Below, piece after piece: positions 13,747 to 21,626 of a stretch of DNA of 21,626 nucleotides (its first letter is position 1; each line of letters begins with the position of its first letter). The notes under the pieces were generated by a model. That model had not been told where the DNA came from. It worked only from the letters and a program-made list of their open reading frames with translations, and did no database searches. The position numbers were made by a program, and so were the translations under genes. Source of the stretch: an uncultured Eubacteriales bacterium (lineage in GTDB: Bacteria; Bacillota; Clostridia; Oscillospirales; CAG-272); the NCBI GenBank assembly GCA_900544985.1, contig UQXK01000029.1:1-21626 (forward strand), written 5' to 3'.

Positions 13747-14472
13747 ATGAAAATTTCACTTATTATTCCGATGTACAATGAGAGCTCGATAATAGACGGC
13801 GCTATCGGGACTTTTTACGGTTACATGAAAGAAACTTTTTCTGATTGGGAGCTTATTTTCGTTGACGACGGCAGCACGGATAATTGCGCCGATTCTGTTC
13901 GCGCGGCTTCTTTGAAGGACGGCAGAATCAGACTTATATCATATACACCGAACCGCGGAAAAGGGTATGCCGTACGATGCGGAATGCTCGAATCAAACGG
14001 GGATATATCCGTTTTCACCGATTGCGACAACGCATACGGAACGGAAGTCATGGGGAAGATCGCGTCTCTTTTTGAAGAAAATGACGCCGACGTTATAGTC
14101 GGATCGAGAAATATGGACAAGTCGGGTTATGAGGGATATACGTTTATCCGCCGTATCGCGTCGAAAACGTATATAAAGATACTGAATCTTTTCACGGGTT
14201 TTTCGAAATATCACCTCACGGATTCGCAGTGCGGATTCAAGGGATTCAGAACGGAAGCGGCGAAAAAGATATTTTCTCACTGCGAGGTTGACCGTTTTGC
14301 CTTCGATCTCGAAGCGATAATGATAGCGAGCAAATGCGGGTATAAATTTGCTCAAATGCCCGTAAAAGTCATAAATCACAGGGAATCGAAAGTAAACGTG
14401 TTCTCCGACGCTTTTAAAATGCTCTCCGACGTGAGAAAAATGAAAAAGAGAATAAAAAAGCTCGATATTTGA
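13747..14472 (+). CDS. Family 2 glycosyltransferase (dolichyl-phosphate mannose synthase-like)
   Basis: This 241-residue GT-A enzyme has the N-terminal ISLIIPMYNES, the nucleotide-binding VDDGSTDN (residues 39-46), NRGKGYAVRCGM (69-80) and the metal-binding-type TDCDNAYG (91-98). The QCGFKGFR motif follows in the second half. This resembles enzymes that transfer a sugar from a nucleotide sugar to a polyprenyl phosphate. There is no C-terminal membrane segment, so it should act at the inner face of the membrane. The frame opens at a TTG at 13741, but the ATG at 13747 has GAGGT 7 nt upstream. It is cotranscribed with the lipoprotein gene. Sugar and acceptor are unknown. The lysine-rich end (KMKKRIKKLD) may help membrane contact. 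Confidence 0.88.
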   Translation: MKISLIIPMYNESSIIDGAIGTFYGYMKETFSDWELIFVDDGSTDNCADSVRAASLKDGRIRLISYTPNRGKGYAVRCGMLESNGDISVFTDCDNAYGTEVMGKIASLFEENDADVIVGSRNMDKSGYEGYTFIRRIASKTYIKILNLFTGFSKYHLTDSQCGFKGFRTEAAKKIFSHCEVDRFAFDLEAIMIASKCGYKFAQMPVKVINHRESKVNVFSDAFKMLSDVRKMKKRIKKLDI

Positions 14473-14485
14473 TTTAAAAAAGATA

Positions 14486-14513
14486 AAACGGTTGCCGAAA
14501 AGCAACCGTTTTT
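14486..14513 (+). terminator. Intrinsic terminator after the glycosyltransferase gene
   Basis: A 10-bp perfect stem, AAACGGTTGC (14486-14495) with GCAACCGTTT (14502-14511), runs straight into a five-T run (14509-14513). It starts 13 nt past the stop codon. Confidence 0.9.
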
Positions 14514-14528
14514 GTGTTTGTAATATCT

Positions 14529-14555
14529 TCCCGCGTGAAAGAGCGGGATTTTTTT
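14529..14555 (+). terminator. Second, backup terminator
   Basis: TCCCGC (14529-14534) pairs with GCGGGA (14543-14548) around an 8-nt loop, followed by seven T (14549-14555). Together with the preceding hairpin it insulates the plus-strand pair from the converging minus-strand transporter operon. Confidence 0.75.
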
Positions 14556-14650
14556 GAAAGAGGAATTTTGAAGCTCTATCGCTTTTCTTCGGGATTATGC
14601 GGTGCGGAAATGCTCTTGAAAGACCGGTTTTGTATAGGACTTTTTAAAAC

Positions 14651-15409
14651 CTATGCGTGTTTTTTCGCCCATACGGAGTATATATGTCGCAGGAGTTTTT
14701 CTATAAGCAGACTTAAAATTATTACCGTTGCGGTCAGTGCGAAGACCTCCGGGGATTCGAGATAGTTTTTCGCGTCTATCAACATTCCGCCGATAGAGTT
14801 TTTCGGATGGCATATTACCTCTGCCGCAATACCTGATTTCCACGCAAAACCGAGCCCTGTCACAAGCGCCGAGAAAAACGACGGGATTATCTGGGGTATT
14901 ATTATTTTAAATATCTGCGTCCATTTTCCCGCTCCGTCCACCTCGGCGGCTTCGAGAGCATATCGGTCCGTATTTTCAATACCCGAAAGAACATTGTCCC
15001 ATATTATGGGGAGAACGGTGAAAAAAGAGATAAATACGGGCAGATGATTTGTCTTTATCCATACGAGCGCGAGGATTATAAAAGACGCTACGGGAACCGT
15101 TCTTACAAGAGTGAGTATCGGAGACGTGAGAGCTCTGAAAGCGCCGAATCTGTACGATAGCACGGCGCCGATTATTCCGAATACTACGGACAGCAAAAAT
15201 CCCAGAAGTATTCGGAACATCGATGTTCCGACGGCGCTCCAAAATGAAGCTTTTTTCACGAGAGTCAAAAGCGTTGTGAGCGTTTTTATCGGAGACGGTA
15301 CAAGTATTTCTTTCGAAACCGCCATGCTTATTATCTGCCATACAAATATCCACAACAGGATTATAAGAAATGTTTTTAAAAAATTTGCGACATTCTTATT
15401 TATTTTCAT
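14651..15409 (-). CDS. ABC transporter permease, NitT/TauT (SsuC/TauC) type
   Basis: This 252-residue protein has about six membrane helices and the binding-protein-dependent permease signature EAAEVDGAGKWTQIFKIIIP (the EAA loop that docks the ATPase). The N-terminal VPSPIKTL motif and the LVRTVPVASFIILALVW stretch fit the nitrate/sulfonate/taurine/hydroxymethylpyrimidine importer group. The start ATG at 15409 overlaps the end of the solute-binding protein gene by 14 nt, with AAGGA only 2-3 nt upstream, so translation is probably coupled. The ATP-binding subunit normally beside such permeases is absent: the 178 nt downstream hold only converging terminators and no ORF. The EAA loop is intact, so an ATPase encoded elsewhere is expected. 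Confidence 0.9.
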   Translation of the reverse strand: MKINKNVANFLKTFLIILLWIFVWQIISMAVSKEILVPSPIKTLTTLLTLVKKASFWSAVGTSMFRILLGFLLSVVFGIIGAVLSYRFGAFRALTSPILTLVRTVPVASFIILALVWIKTNHLPVFISFFTVLPIIWDNVLSGIENTDRYALEAAEVDGAGKWTQIFKIIIPQIIPSFFSALVTGLGFAWKSGIAAEVICHPKNSIGGMLIDAKNYLESPEVFALTATVIILSLLIEKLLRHIYSVWAKKHA

Positions 15410-16388
15410 AATCCTTGTAATAGAAATCGCTTTCGGGAAGCGCGCCGCCTATCGACTTCGGATTTGCGTCGAAAAGCACTTTAAGATATCCGGATAAAGC
15501 TTTTTCCATTTCTTCTCCTGTTTTGAAGCAGAGGTTGCAGTAGGGAATCGCTTTTTTTGCTATCGCCGCGGCGGGGATTATGCCGTGTTTTTCGCAAAGA
15601 GCGGCAGCCGCGTCTACGTCCGACAAAACTGTTTCGATAGATGCTTTGTACTCGTCGAGGAACGTGTTTACTTCTTTTTTGTGATTTTCGAGATATTTTT
15701 TCGTGGTTACTACGCATCCCATCATAAGGGCGCTGTCATCGCCTATATTATTCCATTCTTCCGTCATATCGAGAGCGATCTTTACGTTCTGATTTTTTAC
15801 TGTTATCTGAGTTGCGACGGGCTGGGGAACGAGCGCAATTTCGATGTCTCCGCTTATCATTTTTGTTGCGAGCTCATCGTTTTCGGAGAGAAATTCTATC
15901 TTTGCGTCCGTTACTCCGTTTTTCTCCAACACGTATTCAAGTATATATTCGGGGTTTGAGCCCTGACCTGTCGAGTATATAGTTTTGCCGGAAAGATCTT
16001 TTACGTTCTTTATTTCTCCCGTGGAATCGAGTATATAGAGGACGCCGAGTGTGTTTACGGCGAGGACTACTATGTCCTTATCCGTTTTTGAATAAAGAGT
16101 TGAAGCGAGGTTGGTGGGAACGGCGGCTATATTCGCTTCGCCGTTCAGGAGTTTTGCTCTTATTTCGTCTGCCGAGGAAACGAGTGTGAATTCATAGTTT
16201 CCTTTTGTGTCGGGATTTTCGGCGGAGCTTTTGTCCATGAGAGAGACGGCGCCGACGCCTGTCGGACCTTTAAGGACGAAAACAGACATTTTTTCATCGT
16301 TTTTTTTGCCGCAGGAGCCGAGAATCGCTACGGACATAACGAGAAGCGAGAGCGCAAGAAGCGCAGAGATGATTTTTTTGATTTTCAT
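15396..16388 (-). CDS. ABC transporter solute-binding lipoprotein, NitT/TauT (NMT1/THI5-like) type
   Basis: This 330-residue protein has a lipoprotein signal peptide ending in lipobox LGSC (Cys26), so it should be anchored outside the membrane. The mature part has the type II binding-protein pattern of the NMT1/THI5-like group: EIRAKLLNGEANIAAVPTNL near residues 83-103, then DLSGKTIYSTGQGSNPEYI, ending with PESDFYYKDYENK. The ATG at 16388 has AAAGGAGA 7 nt upstream; the longer frame from 16415 lies inside the preceding regulator gene. It starts 2 nt after the Crp/Fnr stop codon and overlaps the permease start. The substrate cannot be predicted: related proteins bind sulfonates, nitrate, thiamine precursors or aromatic acids. 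Confidence 0.9.
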   Translation of the reverse strand: MKIKKIISALLALSLLVMSVAILGSCGKKNDEKMSVFVLKGPTGVGAVSLMDKSSAENPDTKGNYEFTLVSSADEIRAKLLNGEANIAAVPTNLASTLYSKTDKDIVVLAVNTLGVLYILDSTGEIKNVKDLSGKTIYSTGQGSNPEYILEYVLEKNGVTDAKIEFLSENDELATKMISGDIEIALVPQPVATQITVKNQNVKIALDMTEEWNNIGDDSALMMGCVVTTKKYLENHKKEVNTFLDEYKASIETVLSDVDAAAALCEKHGIIPAAAIAKKAIPYCNLCFKTGEEMEKALSGYLKVLFDANPKSIGGALPESDFYYKDYENK

Positions 16389-16390
16389 TT

Positions 16391-17050
16391 TTATTTCTCC
16401 TTTGTGATTTTCCATTTGTCATTGTTTCTGACGATGAATCCGTCGTTTTCGAGCGTATCGAAAGCGCGGTAAAGGCTCGACCGTCCTATACCGAGAGATT
16501 TTGCGAGCAGGCTCATATTTTTCGGTATTGACACAAAACCGTTTTCGTCGGCTTTTTTTGTCATATAGTCGAGAAGCTTTGCGTCCGCTCCCTTTGCCGA
16601 AAGTTCCGATATTCTCGAATTGAGATACGTTATCTTCGAGGAAAGAAAAGAAATATAATTTATTGCGGATTCGGGATATTTCGAAAAAAGATATCTCAGT
16701 TTTTCCTCTGAAACGAACACGACGGTGCAGGCTGTTTTGGCGTAAATCTCGCTTACGTATCCGTCGGAGTCGCTGAAAACGGCGGCGGCGCCGAAAACGT
16801 CGGTTTTTCCCATGTCTTTCAGTACGATACCGTTCTCTTTATTCACGGTCGTTACCCTTACTTTTCCGTCCACGATTATCCCTACGGCGCGTTTGAAACT
16901 TTTTTCGCTGTATACGCATTCGCCTTTTTCGAAAGTTTCCGCATGCTCGACAAGCAATTTCTCGTCGTCTTTTTCGAGATCTTTCGTTTTGTCGAATATG
17001 AACGATTTAAAGAATACTTTCTTCAATTCCTCTGTTATAACGGATTTCAT
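16391..17050 (-). CDS. Crp/Fnr family transcriptional regulator
   Basis: This 219-residue protein has an N-terminal cyclic-nucleotide-binding-like beta barrel (about residues 20-130) and a C-terminal winged helix-turn-helix (core PKNMSLLAKSLGIGRSSLYR, then AFDTLENDGFIV). I see no N-terminal cysteine cluster of the Fnr type, and the residues of a true cAMP site are not evident, so the effector is unknown. The ATG at 17050 has AAAGGAG 5 nt upstream; the frame continuing to 17170 is not needed. It leads the operon with the solute-binding protein and permease. Its promoter has a palindrome just downstream of the -10, which suggests it represses or tunes itself. A likely role is to control the transporter in response to its substrate or a redox or nutrient signal (inference). 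Confidence 0.9.
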   Translation of the reverse strand: MKSVITEELKKVFFKSFIFDKTKDLEKDDEKLLVEHAETFEKGECVYSEKSFKRAVGIIVDGKVRVTTVNKENGIVLKDMGKTDVFGAAAVFSDSDGYVSEIYAKTACTVVFVSEEKLRYLFSKYPESAINYISFLSSKITYLNSRISELSAKGADAKLLDYMTKKADENGFVSIPKNMSLLAKSLGIGRSSLYRAFDTLENDGFIVRNNDKWKITKEK

Positions 17051-17067
17051 TACGTCTCCTTTAAAAC

Positions 17068-17083
17068 TGTACCAAATGGAACA
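17068..17083. promoter_or_regulatory. Putative Crp/Fnr-type operator
   Basis: The 16-bp inverted repeat TGTACCAAATGGAACA has 5 of 6 arm positions matched around AAAT. It lies between the -10 box and the start codon of the Crp/Fnr gene, at about +4 to +19 of the predicted transcript. The layout is like that of Crp/Fnr sites and the position favours autorepression. There is no experimental support. Confidence 0.4.
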
Positions 17084-17092
17084 CTTTTTTAA

Positions 17093-17121
17093 ATTATATA
17101 ATATTTTTTTCCAAAAAGCAA
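17093..17121 (-). promoter_or_regulatory. Promoter of the Crp/Fnr-transporter operon
   Basis: On the minus strand TTGCTT (17116-17121), a 17-nt spacer and a perfect TATAAT (17093-17098). The leader to the ATG at 17050 is about 37 nt. Confidence 0.65.
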
Positions 17122-17373
17122 TGCTTTTTTTACATGGAAATTTATGGGATTTTTCTTTTGACGATATCAAAAAAATCGCGTAAAAAGCGCTTGCTGACAG
17201 AATAAATAGAAAATATAAAAAAATATTGTGTAAATTGCTGTTTTTTATAAAAAATATAGATTTTTTTCGATAAATCTGTTATACTTAAAAAAGCATTGCA
17301 GATTACTGATATATTCAGGGTATATACAGATGAATCTAACAAAATAAAATCCGCAGGAGGAATTTCTTTTACT
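17122..17373 (+). promoter_or_regulatory. AT-rich leader and promoter region of the hydrogenase operon
   Basis: The 323 bp between the divergent Crp/Fnr gene and hndA (17051-17373) hold no gene that I can support. The half facing hndA is very AT-rich. Two weak plus-strand promoter candidates are TTGCTG (17191-17196) with TATAAA (17214-17219) at 17-nt spacing, and a -10-like TATACT (17280-17285) with the poor TAGATT upstream. A small inverted repeat AGATTT/AAATCT (around 17258-17277) lies just before TATACT, and an imperfect TTTTGA/TCAAAA repeat lies around 17156-17172. I see no convincing Rex-type palindrome (TTGTTAA-N4-TTAACAA). Which start is used cannot be decided by eye. Confidence 0.4.
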
Positions 17374-17865
17374 ATGAAAAAGAAAATGACAACGGTGACA
17401 TTCACCGGTACGCCGGAACAGCAGCAGAAGCTCGACGCCATAATCGAAAAATATGGCAAGAACGAAGGCGCTGTTATGCGTATACTTCAAGATGCCCAGG
17501 ACGTATACGGATACCTTCCCTTGGAAGTGCAGAAGTACATATCCGTAAAAACAGGCGTTCCGCTTGCCGAAATATACGGCGTTGCAACGTTCTATTCTCA
17601 GTTCTCCTTAAACCCGAAAGGAAAGGTCGCAATATCTGTTTGCCTCGGAACGGCTTGCTATGTAAAAGGCTCCGGTAACGTTATAAACAAGATATCCGAA
17701 CTTCTCGGTGTTGCCCCCGGAGAAACAAGTGCAGACGGAAAATTCAGTCTTGATGCCACAAGATGCCTCGGTGCTTGCGGTCTTGCTCCCGTTATAACGG
17801 TTAACGAGGATGTATACGGCCGTCTCACACCCGATGATGTCAAAGACATTCTTGCAAAATATTGA
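17374..17865 (+). CDS. hndA: NAD-linked [FeFe] hydrogenase subunit A, NuoE-like [2Fe-2S] protein
   Basis: This 163-residue thioredoxin-like ferredoxin is of the NuoE/HndA/HydC type. Four cysteines for one [2Fe-2S] cluster sit at C90, C95, C131 and C135 (ISVCLGTACYVKG and TRCLGACGLAP). The helical N-terminal part (MRILQDAQDVYGYLP, then VATFYSQFSL) is family-typical. In the complex it sits beside the NuoF-like subunit and takes part in electron transfer from or to NAD(H). The ATG at 17374 is used although the AGGAGG upstream is 13 nt away, an unusually long spacer. The next in-frame ATG at 17386 has no better site. It is the first gene of the hnd operon; 37 nt separate it from hndB. Confidence 0.93.
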   Translation: MKKKMTTVTFTGTPEQQQKLDAIIEKYGKNEGAVMRILQDAQDVYGYLPLEVQKYISVKTGVPLAEIYGVATFYSQFSLNPKGKVAISVCLGTACYVKGSGNVINKISELLGVAPGETSADGKFSLDATRCLGACGLAPVITVNEDVYGRLTPDDVKDILAKY

Positions 17866-17902
17866 TTTGAATTTAACTTTTAAAGAAAGGATTTTTTGAA
17901 GC

Positions 17903-18276
17903 ATGAAATTATCTGAACTTGCAGCTATAAAAGAAAAGATGAGAAGCAAGGTCGCGCTTCGCACGGGTGAAAAGGCAAACCGTATCGTAGTAAGTATGGG
18001 AAGCTGCGGAATCTCCGCCGGTGCAAGAGACGTTCTCTCCGCTTTTGTAGAAGCTGTCAACAACGAAAATCTTACCGAAAGCGTAAGCGTTGAGCAGTCG
18101 GGCTGCATCGGTCTTTGCGATGTGGAACCTGTTGCAAACGTTTTCACTGAGGACGGCAAAAAAGTAACGTATATAAAACTTAACGGCGAACGCGCGAAAG
18201 AGATTGTGGAAAAACACATAAAGGGCGGAAAAGTCGTAAAGGAATACACTATTGATGAAAACGGAGGAAACAAATA

Positions 18277-18277
<1 letters not shown>
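17903..18277 (+). CDS. hndB: NAD-linked [FeFe] hydrogenase subunit B, small (2Fe-2S) ferredoxin-like protein
   Basis: This 124-residue protein resembles HndB and the N-terminal ferredoxin-like domain of the larger flavin subunit. Three visible cysteines, C35 (SMGSCGISAGA), C68 and C72 (SGCIGLCDVEP), are in the positions expected for HndB; a fourth ligand is not obvious. It is thought to be an accessory electron carrier of the complex. Its ATG follows AAAGGA by 11 nt. The stop codon overlaps the hndC start by one base (TAATG), so translation of the two is coupled. Confidence rests on cysteine pattern and gene order together. Confidence 0.88.
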
Positions 18278-20064
<1,787 letters not shown>

Positions 20065-20081
20065 GGAAAAGAGGCACGAAA

Positions 20082-21626
20082 ATGAACGATATAAATGTAA
20101 AAATCAACGGACGCGATTATTCCGTACCTGCCGGCTCGACGATCCTCGACGCCGCTCGCATTGCAAAAGTGGATATCCCAACTCTTTGCTATCTTAAAGA
20201 TGTGAATGAGATCGGTGCGTGCCGTCTGTGTCTTGTAGAAGTCAAAGGCGCCCGCGGAATGATGGCTGCCTGCGTTACACCCGTTACAGAGGGAATGGAA
20301 ATTCTCACAAACACCGAAAAGGTGCAGAAGATGAGAAAAGCAAACCTCGAACTTGTTCTTTCCACACATGAAAAGAAATGTCTTTCCTGCATCAGAAGCC
20401 AGAGCTGCGAACTTCAAAAGCTCTGCCGCGATTACGGTGTAGAGAATGAAGACCATTTCAAAGGTAAGATGAATCATCTTCCGAACGACGAAAGCACGGC
20501 TTTCCTTGTTCGCGATAATGACAAATGTATACTTTGCCGCAGATGTGTCGGCGCCTGCAAGAATATGCAGGGAATCGGCGCTATTGCCGCTGTTGACCGC
20601 GGATTCGATACACACATCGCTTCCGCATTCGAAATGCCGCTTGCTGCTACTTCCTGTATCGCATGCGGACAGTGCGTTGTTGCGTGCCCTGTCGGCGCTC
20701 TTTATGAAAAAGACGATACAAAGCCGATCTGGGAAGCTCTCAACGACCCCACAAAGCATGTTGCTATCTGCACGGCTCCTTCCGTTCGCGCTACAATAGG
20801 CGAATGCTTCGGATATGAGCCCGGAACAGATGTCGAAGGCAAGATGGTTGCCGCTATAAAGAGACTCGGCTTTGACGGCGTATACGATATGAACCTTACA
20901 GCCGACCTTACGATAATGGAAGAGGCTACGGAGTTTATCGAAAGATTTACAAAAGGCGAAAAGCTTCCGCTTATCACATCTTGTTCCCCCGGCTGGATCA
21001 AATTCTGCGAGCATTATTATCCTGAATTTGTCGACAATCTTTCCACCTGCAAATCTCCTCAACAGATGTTCGGCGCAATGTACAAGACTTATTATGCGAG
21101 AAAACGCGGACTCGATCCGTCCGATATAGTTTTCGTTTCCGCAATTCCTTGTACGGCTAAGAAGTTTGAGGTAAGACGTCCCGGACAGAGTGCGGCAGGA
21201 GAAGGTATATTCGACGTTGACTACGCTATAACGACACGCGAACTTGCAAGAATGATCGAAAAAGCAGGCGTAAACTTCCGCGAGCTTGACGATGAAGCGT
21301 TCGACGCTCCGTTCGATATGGCTTCCGGCGCCGGTCAGATATTCGGTGCAACAGGCGGCGTTATGGAGGCAGCTCTTCGTACGGCTGCCGAGATGATACT
21401 CGGTAAGAACCTTGAAGTTGTCGATCTCAAAGATGTACGCGGCACGGATCCGATAAAATACGCTACTTACAAGATAGGCGATGTTACGGTAAATGTTGCT
21501 GTTACTTCCGGTGTTAAGAACGCAAGAACACTTCTTGATAAGGTTAAGAACGGCGAAGTAAAAGTTGACTTCATCGAAGTTATGGCTTGTCCCGGCGGCT
21601 GTGTAAACGGCGGCGGTCAGCCTGTT
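20082..21626 (+). CDS. hndD: NADH-dependent [FeFe] hydrogenase catalytic subunit (HndD/HydA), 3' end cut by the window
   Basis: The frame is open for 515 residues to the window edge; full-length relatives are about 575-600. N-terminal clusters: a [2Fe-2S] ferredoxin (C36, C47, C50, C64); the His-Cys [4Fe-4S] site H96, C100, C103, C109; then two [4Fe-4S] sets starting at C149 and C192. The H-cluster domain has L1 TSCSPGW (299-305), L2 AIPCTAKKFE (354-363) and L3 EVMACPGGCVNGGGQP (499-514, with C503 and C507). By motif offset from Clostridium pasteurianum CpI, the proton path residues are kept (C301, E281, S321, E284, R288). Two differences stand out: Ser302 where TSCCP enzymes have Cys, and Ile355 where MPC is usual. 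It makes or consumes H2. AGAGG lies 7 nt before the ATG, and it begins 17 nt after hndC. Confidence 0.95.
   Translation, partial: MNDINVKINGRDYSVPAGSTILDAARIAKVDIPTLCYLKDVNEIGACRLCLVEVKGARGMMAACVTPVTEGMEILTNTEKVQKMRKANLELVLSTHEKKCLSCIRSQSCELQKLCRDYGVENEDHFKGKMNHLPNDESTAFLVRDNDKCILCRRCVGACKNMQGIGAIAAVDRGFDTHIASAFEMPLAATSCIACGQCVVACPVGALYEKDDTKPIWEALNDPTKHVAICTAPSVRATIGECFGYEPGTDVEGKMVAAIKRLGFDGVYDMNLTADLTIMEEATEFIERFTKGEKLPLITSCSPGWIKFCEHYYPEFVDNLSTCKSPQQMFGAMYKTYYARKRGLDPSDIVFVSAIPCTAKKFEVRRPGQSAAGEGIFDVDYAITTRELARMIEKAGVNFRELDDEAFDAPFDMASGAGQIFGATGGVMEAALRTAAEMILGKNLEVVDLKDVRGTDPIKYATYKIGDVTVNVAVTSGVKNARTLLDKVKNGEVKVDFIEVMACPGGCVNGGGQPV

Noticed and set aside
14556..14650. Remnant of an ABC ATPase gene downstream of the permease
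   Set aside because: Reading both strands I see no Walker A, signature or Walker B fragments, and the stretch is under 100 bp.
17122..17373. Rex operator in front of the hydrogenase genes
   Set aside because: I looked for TTGTTAA-N4-TTAACAA-like palindromes and saw only one-sided TTGTGTAA near 17226.

Overview
The window looks like chromosomal DNA of an anaerobic low-to-moderate-GC Firmicute, most likely class Clostridia. The reasons are strong AGGAGG-type ribosome binding sites, sigma-A promoters with 17-nt spacers, clostridial-type proteins (XRE regulator with a membrane domain, DUF4330 proteins, HPr with His15 and Ser46), and a four-gene NAD-linked, putatively electron-bifurcating [FeFe] hydrogenase locus. 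I cannot name a genus from sequence alone.

Layout. (1) 1-405: almost three copies of a 138-bp hairpin-rich tandem repeat, cut by the left edge and ending 3 bp from the stop codon of the first gene. (2) 408-11165, all on the minus strand: an XRE membrane regulator with its own promoter; a uvrC-rsmD-coaD operon (DNA repair, 16S rRNA methylation, CoA synthesis); ptsH (HPr) with its own promoter and terminator; the chain rimM-trmD-murJ-(O-antigen ligase/polymerase)-DUF4330-DUF4330, which joins ribosome/tRNA maturation to cell-envelope polymer export; and rpsU with a very good promoter and terminator. (3) 11419-14472, plus strand: a P-loop NTPase resembling the PRK06851 family with an eroded second half, then a PrsA-like lipoprotein and a family 2 glycosyltransferase as a pair, ending in two terminators. 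(4) 14651-17050, minus strand: a three-gene operon of Crp/Fnr regulator, lipoprotein solute-binding protein and ABC permease, with no ATPase gene. (5) 17374-21626, plus strand: hndA-hndB-hndC-hndD, the last gene cut by the right edge.

How the parts work together. HndABCD should couple NAD(H) and ferredoxin oxidation or reduction to H2: HndA and HndC form the NADH-dehydrogenase-like part and HndD carries the H-cluster. MurJ (flippase), the O-antigen ligase family protein (polymerase or ligase) and two single-pass DUF4330 proteins are overlapping or adjacent and could act together on a lipid-linked surface polymer; this is inference. The Crp/Fnr gene has a palindrome just downstream of its own -10 box, which suggests autoregulation of the transporter operon.

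Nothing here is clearly a new defence or mobile system. The most interesting points are the 138-bp folded repeat, the flippase/polymerase/DUF4330 module, the hydrogenase active-site variants (TSCSP and IPC), the importer without an ATPase, and the putative regulatory hairpin in front of the lipoprotein gene. Starts were moved inward from the longest open frames for uvrC, ptsH, trmD, rimM, rpsU, the glycosyltransferase, the solute-binding protein, the Crp/Fnr protein and hndA, on the basis of ribosome binding sites or family numbering.
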